Positions 5,970-8,352 of a stretch of 8,352 nt of DNA are shown piece after piece; the first letter of the stretch is position 1, and each line of letters opens with the position of its first letter. The DNA is taken from contig JAGACT010000111.1 of assembly GCA_017613995.1 (NCBI GenBank), forward strand, positions 1 through 8,352, read 5' to 3'. This stretch comes from Eubacteriaceae bacterium (GTDB lineage Bacteria; Bacillota; Clostridia; Eubacteriales; Anaerofustaceae). Under the pieces are notes generated by a model, which saw only the letters and a list, made by a program, of their open reading frames with translations, was not told where the DNA came from and did not search any database. The position numbers and the translations under genes were made by a program.

Positions 5970-7208
5970 ATGGTTAAAGACCTTGATGAATTTGCCTCCC
6001 TCACCGAGGAAGACGTTTCATCTGCGGACACAGCACACAATATTACCGGGATCATCACCGGCACCCGGGTGGATGACGCCGAATACGACGATCTGAGCGA
6101 GTATTTCAATCCCGCCGACATCGGCATGCTCGATTTCGAGGCTTCTTCCGCCGTGGAGAGAAGCGACAGGGAAGAGGAACCTTCGCCGGACGTTTTCGGC
6201 GATATCACGGAAGATCCCGTCCTGACCGGCGGGCCCGAGGAGGACACAGCGGATACGGACGAAGATCCTTCGGAAGACGACGCGTCCGCTTCAGGACGCA
6301 GAAGGCAGAAGAAGGAGAAGAAGGTAAAGAAGGAAAAGAGGAAGGGAAAGGAAGCTTCCGGCGGGGAGGACGAGGCAGAGCCCGATGATGGTTCCGAAAA
6401 GACCTCCAAAAGCTCCGGGCTGGGGACTGCTCTCATGTGGATCCTCATCGTCATACTTATCGGAGCGATAGCCTTCGGCGCCGTAAAGCTCCTGCCCCTT
6501 CTGAAAAAGGATGATTCCCTGTCGATCATAAACAAGGGAGAGAGCGTTTCCAACGGCACCGTCGAGGTCACTTTCGACGAAGTGAATGTTCTGGGTTCCA
6601 TGCTGACCTACCAGTTCGACCCGAACTATGTCTACGTTTCGGTGATGTATACCTTCAAAAACGTGTCCGGCCAGGAGCAGACCTGGGAGGTCACTCCCTA
6701 CATCATGCTCAAGCCCTTCACGAAGAATTCGAACGGCACACTGTCGCCCCTGGATCCGGAGGGGGACGAGGCGGCGGAACTTATGGAGATCTACCGCAGC
6801 ATTGCTCCCGCCGACAGCTTCACCGTGCCTGTGGAGGGTGCCACCGGCGAGGAGGCCCAGGACAGTTCCGAAGACTCCGCTGAGGAGGATCCCTTAAAGG
6901 TTCTCTACGGAGAATACGACTTCACGGCCCTGCAGATATACTCCCTGGAAAAGTGCATCGAATACGGTTCCGTCAAGGACAGCATCCCGGCGGACGGGGA
7001 GAGGGTCAGCGCCGACGTTATAAAGATACCCAGGGCCCTCTTCGAGACCGGCAAGTACTATATCTGCATGGACAACCAGAAGGCCGCGGTCTATATCGAC
7101 CCCACTCCTGTGGATATCGATTCATCGGCACCGCAGACGCCTTCGGAGCCCGCCGAGCCCCAGAGCGAGCCCCAGGAAGAGGAAGAAGAGGACGACGAGG
7201 AAGACTGA
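5970..7208 (+). CDS. Unknown single-pass membrane protein, charged cytoplasmic part, DUF4352-like outer domain
   Basis: I do not recognise a named family for the full 412-residue protein. Residues 1-108 are very acidic and probably disordered; 110-127 form a dense Arg/Lys cluster (RRRQKKEKK... to K127); 128-148 are acidic and Ser-rich. One membrane helix lies at about 153-175, followed by KK. By charge, the N-terminal part should stay in the cytoplasm and about 237 residues face outward. The outer part begins with a segment (about 184-250) with a pattern like DUF4352/DUF5067 Ig-fold domains: NGTVEVTFDEV, then YVYVSVMYTFKNVSGQEQTWEV. An acidic loop (290-308), a second beta-rich segment (about 311-380) and a Pro/Glu tail ending in an almost all-acidic run (403-412) follow. 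The only two cysteines, C329 and C366, are both outside and could form a disulfide. The start at 5970 is preferred to TTG 5961 from RBS spacing. It sits 19 nt after serS and 12 nt before trpS, so it is co-transcribed with them. Its function cannot be inferred from this sequence. Confidence 0.85.
   Translation: MVKDLDEFASLTEEDVSSADTAHNITGIITGTRVDDAEYDDLSEYFNPADIGMLDFEASSAVERSDREEEPSPDVFGDITEDPVLTGGPEEDTADTDEDPSEDDASASGRRRQKKEKKVKKEKRKGKEASGGEDEAEPDDGSEKTSKSSGLGTALMWILIVILIGAIAFGAVKLLPLLKKDDSLSIINKGESVSNGTVEVTFDEVNVLGSMLTYQFDPNYVYVSVMYTFKNVSGQEQTWEVTPYIMLKPFTKNSNGTLSPLDPEGDEAAELMEIYRSIAPADSFTVPVEGATGEEAQDSSEDSAEEDPLKVLYGEYDFTALQIYSLEKCIEYGSVKDSIPADGERVSADVIKIPRALFETGKYYICMDNQKAAVYIDPTPVDIDSSAPQTPSEPAEPQSEPQEEEEEDDEED
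6344..6350 (+). other. In-phase GGGAAAG heptamer in the Lys/Arg cluster, candidate -1 slip site
   Basis: G GGA AAG lies in X XXY YYZ phase over codons Gly126 and Lys127, at the end of a long purine-rich tract (6307-6354) with several Shine-Dalgarno-like GGAG/AGGA elements upstream. A -1 slip would reach TGA at 6386-6388 after a short Arg/Gly-rich tail and give a soluble form without the membrane helix. Purine-rich Lys codon runs produce such heptamers by chance, so this is weak. Confidence 0.12.
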
Positions 7209-7220
7209 GAGGAACACAAA

Positions 7221-8225
7221 ATGTTTGATAAGGATAAAAAGACTATCTTCAGCGGCATACAGCCCTCGGGAGAGTTCACGATAGGAAACTATTTCGGAGC
7301 CATCAAGAACTGGGTCGAGCTGCAGGGAGACTACAACTGCATATATTTCATCGCCGACATGCATTCCCTGACGGTGCCACAGGTGCCGGCCGAGCTCAGA
7401 AGAAGGACCTTCGAATGCACCGCTATGCTTCTCGCGGCGGGGGTGGATCCCGAAAAGTCCCTCCTGTTCGTACAGTCCCATGTACCCGCCCATGCCGAGC
7501 TGTGCTGGATACTGAACTGCAATTCGTACATGGGGGAGATGTCCCGCATGACCCAGTATAAGGACAAGAGCGCGAAGCAGGGCGAGAACATCAGGGTCGG
7601 TCTTTTCGACTATCCCGTGCTCATGGCGGCGGATATACTCCTGTACAATTCCGATCTGGTGCCCGTGGGAGCGGATCAGACCCAGCACGTGGAGCTGGCC
7701 AGGAACATAGCCGAGCGTTTCAACAACAACTATTCGCCCACCTTCACGGTGCCTGAGGGATATATCCCGAAAAGCGGAGCGCGGATAATGAGCCTGGCGG
7801 ATCCCGCCAGAAAGATGAGCAAGTCCGACGAGAACGCCAACGCCTACATCCTGATGAAGGACAGCCGCGACGTTATCATCTCCAAGTTCAAAAAGGCGGT
7901 CACCGACAGCGGCCATGAGATAATCCATGACCGGGAGAACAAGCCGGGCATCTCGAACCTTCTCGAGATCTACGCCTGCGTCTCCGATATGACCATAGAG
8001 CAAGCAGCGGAGCATTTCGCTTCCTCCAGCTACGCGGATTTCAAGCTGGCTGTGGGAGAAGCCGTGGCGGACCGTCTCGCACCGATCCAGGACGAGTTCA
8101 ACAGGCTCCTGAAGGACAAGGAGTATGTTATGAACATCCTCAGGGACGGCAGCGAAAAGGCTGCCGCCATCTCCGGCAGGGTCCTGGACAAGGTAAAGAG
8201 GAAAGTAGGCTATTTGCAGTTCTGA
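7221..8225 (+). CDS. trpS: Tryptophan--tRNA ligase (TrpRS, class I)
   Basis: Cytosolic class I synthetase that attaches L-tryptophan to tRNA-Trp using ATP; bacterial TrpRS works as a homodimer. At 334 residues it has the normal length. The Rossmann core carries PSGEFTIGN (15-23), where TIGN is the family version of HIGH, the block DYPVLMAADILLY (130-142), VPVGADQTQH (147-156) that contacts substrates, and a perfect KMSKS loop (198-202). The C-terminal helical anticodon region runs from about 205 to the end. The ATG is preceded by GAGAGGA (7207-7213), partly in the stop of the upstream gene. It is the last gene of the unit and a terminator follows within 20 nt. There is no T-box or trp leader; the 12-nt gap leaves no room. 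No missing residue or frameshift is visible. Confidence 0.97.
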   Translation: MFDKDKKTIFSGIQPSGEFTIGNYFGAIKNWVELQGDYNCIYFIADMHSLTVPQVPAELRRRTFECTAMLLAAGVDPEKSLLFVQSHVPAHAELCWILNCNSYMGEMSRMTQYKDKSAKQGENIRVGLFDYPVLMAADILLYNSDLVPVGADQTQHVELARNIAERFNNNYSPTFTVPEGYIPKSGARIMSLADPARKMSKSDENANAYILMKDSRDVIISKFKKAVTDSGHEIIHDRENKPGISNLLEIYACVSDMTIEQAAEHFASSSYADFKLAVGEAVADRLAPIQDEFNRLLKDKEYVMNILRDGSEKAAAISGRVLDKVKRKVGYLQF

Positions 8226-8242
8226 GAATAAATACAGCCGAT

Positions 8243-8275
8243 AGGGATCCGGGATCATCCCCCGGATCCTTTTAT
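8243..8275 (+). terminator. Rho-independent terminator of the lon-trpS unit
   Basis: A perfect 9-bp stem (GGATCCGGG at 8245-8253 with CCCGGATCC at 8261-8269) encloses a 7-nt loop. It extends by a G-T and an A-T pair and is followed by TTTT then AT (8270-8275). It begins 17 nt after the trpS stop and ends the five-gene unit. Confidence 0.88.
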
Positions 8276-8352
8276 GTACGGGACGAAGAAGATTTTTTAA
8301 AAATTAATGATAAAAATAATAAAAGTCTATTGTAATATGATTTTCGGTAGTG
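8276..8352. other. AT-rich intergenic tail with no gene
   Basis: The last 77 bases contain no supported coding region or RNA. They are markedly AT-rich, as is the DNA upstream of lon, so they probably hold the promoter region of the next gene. TTGTAA at 8330-8335 could be a -35 box whose -10 would fall just outside the window, and TATGAT at 8336-8341 could be a -10 box but lacks a -35 at the right distance. Neither is firm. Confidence 0.3.

Noticed and set aside
7122..8258. A 378-residue open frame on the - strand opposite trpS, longer than trpS itself
   Set aside because: It is the mirror of a GC-rich gene with strong codon bias; TrpRS motifs are perfect on the + strand, and the reverse product has low-complexity His/Gly/Val-rich sequence, no known motif, and a start inside the terminator.
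1..8352. Mobile element, CRISPR array, toxin-antitoxin or defence system
   Set aside because: No transposase, integrase, terminal repeats, spaced direct repeats or small paired genes were found; all long frames are explained by six coherent genes.

Overview
The window looks like a piece of a GC-rich member of the Bacillota, most likely class Clostridia. The evidence is gene content and order (a DUF4173-type membrane protein, then Lon followed directly by the GTPase EngB/YsxC, an order well known in Bacillota), AAGGAG-type ribosome binding sites, a SigA-type promoter and compact rho-independent terminators. Coding DNA is GC-rich yet often uses AGG (Arg) and ATA (Ile); intergenic DNA is sharply AT-rich. 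I cannot name a genus. All genes are on the + strand.

Layout: (1) 39-1592, a polytopic DUF4173-like membrane protein whose reading frame stays open to the left edge, so its true start may lie outside; it ends at a strong terminator (1605-1634). (2) 1635-1729, an AT-rich promoter region with a perfect TATAAT and a 19-bp-period direct repeat bracketing the -35 box. (3) 1730-8225, one tight five-gene transcription unit: lon, engB (14-nt overlap with lon), serS (13-nt overlap with engB), an unrecognised single-pass membrane protein (19-nt gap), and trpS (12-nt gap). It ends at a second terminator (8243-8275). (4) 8276-8352, AT-rich DNA with no gene, probably the upstream region of the next gene.

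The unit joins protein quality control (Lon), ribosome assembly (EngB) and charging of serine and tryptophan tRNAs (SerRS, TrpRS), and carries an uncharacterised membrane protein between the two synthetase genes. Neither synthetase gene has room for a T-box leader, so control probably acts mainly at the lon promoter and through translational coupling.

No mobile element, CRISPR array, tRNA, rRNA or defence system was seen, and most of the window is ordinary housekeeping. The points most worth a second look are an in-phase TTTTTTA heptamer at the end of engB that would fuse EngB to SerRS after a -1 slip, the putative operator at the lon promoter, the unusual N-terminus of Lon, and the unknown membrane protein, which has its own in-phase GGGAAAG heptamer just before its membrane segment.
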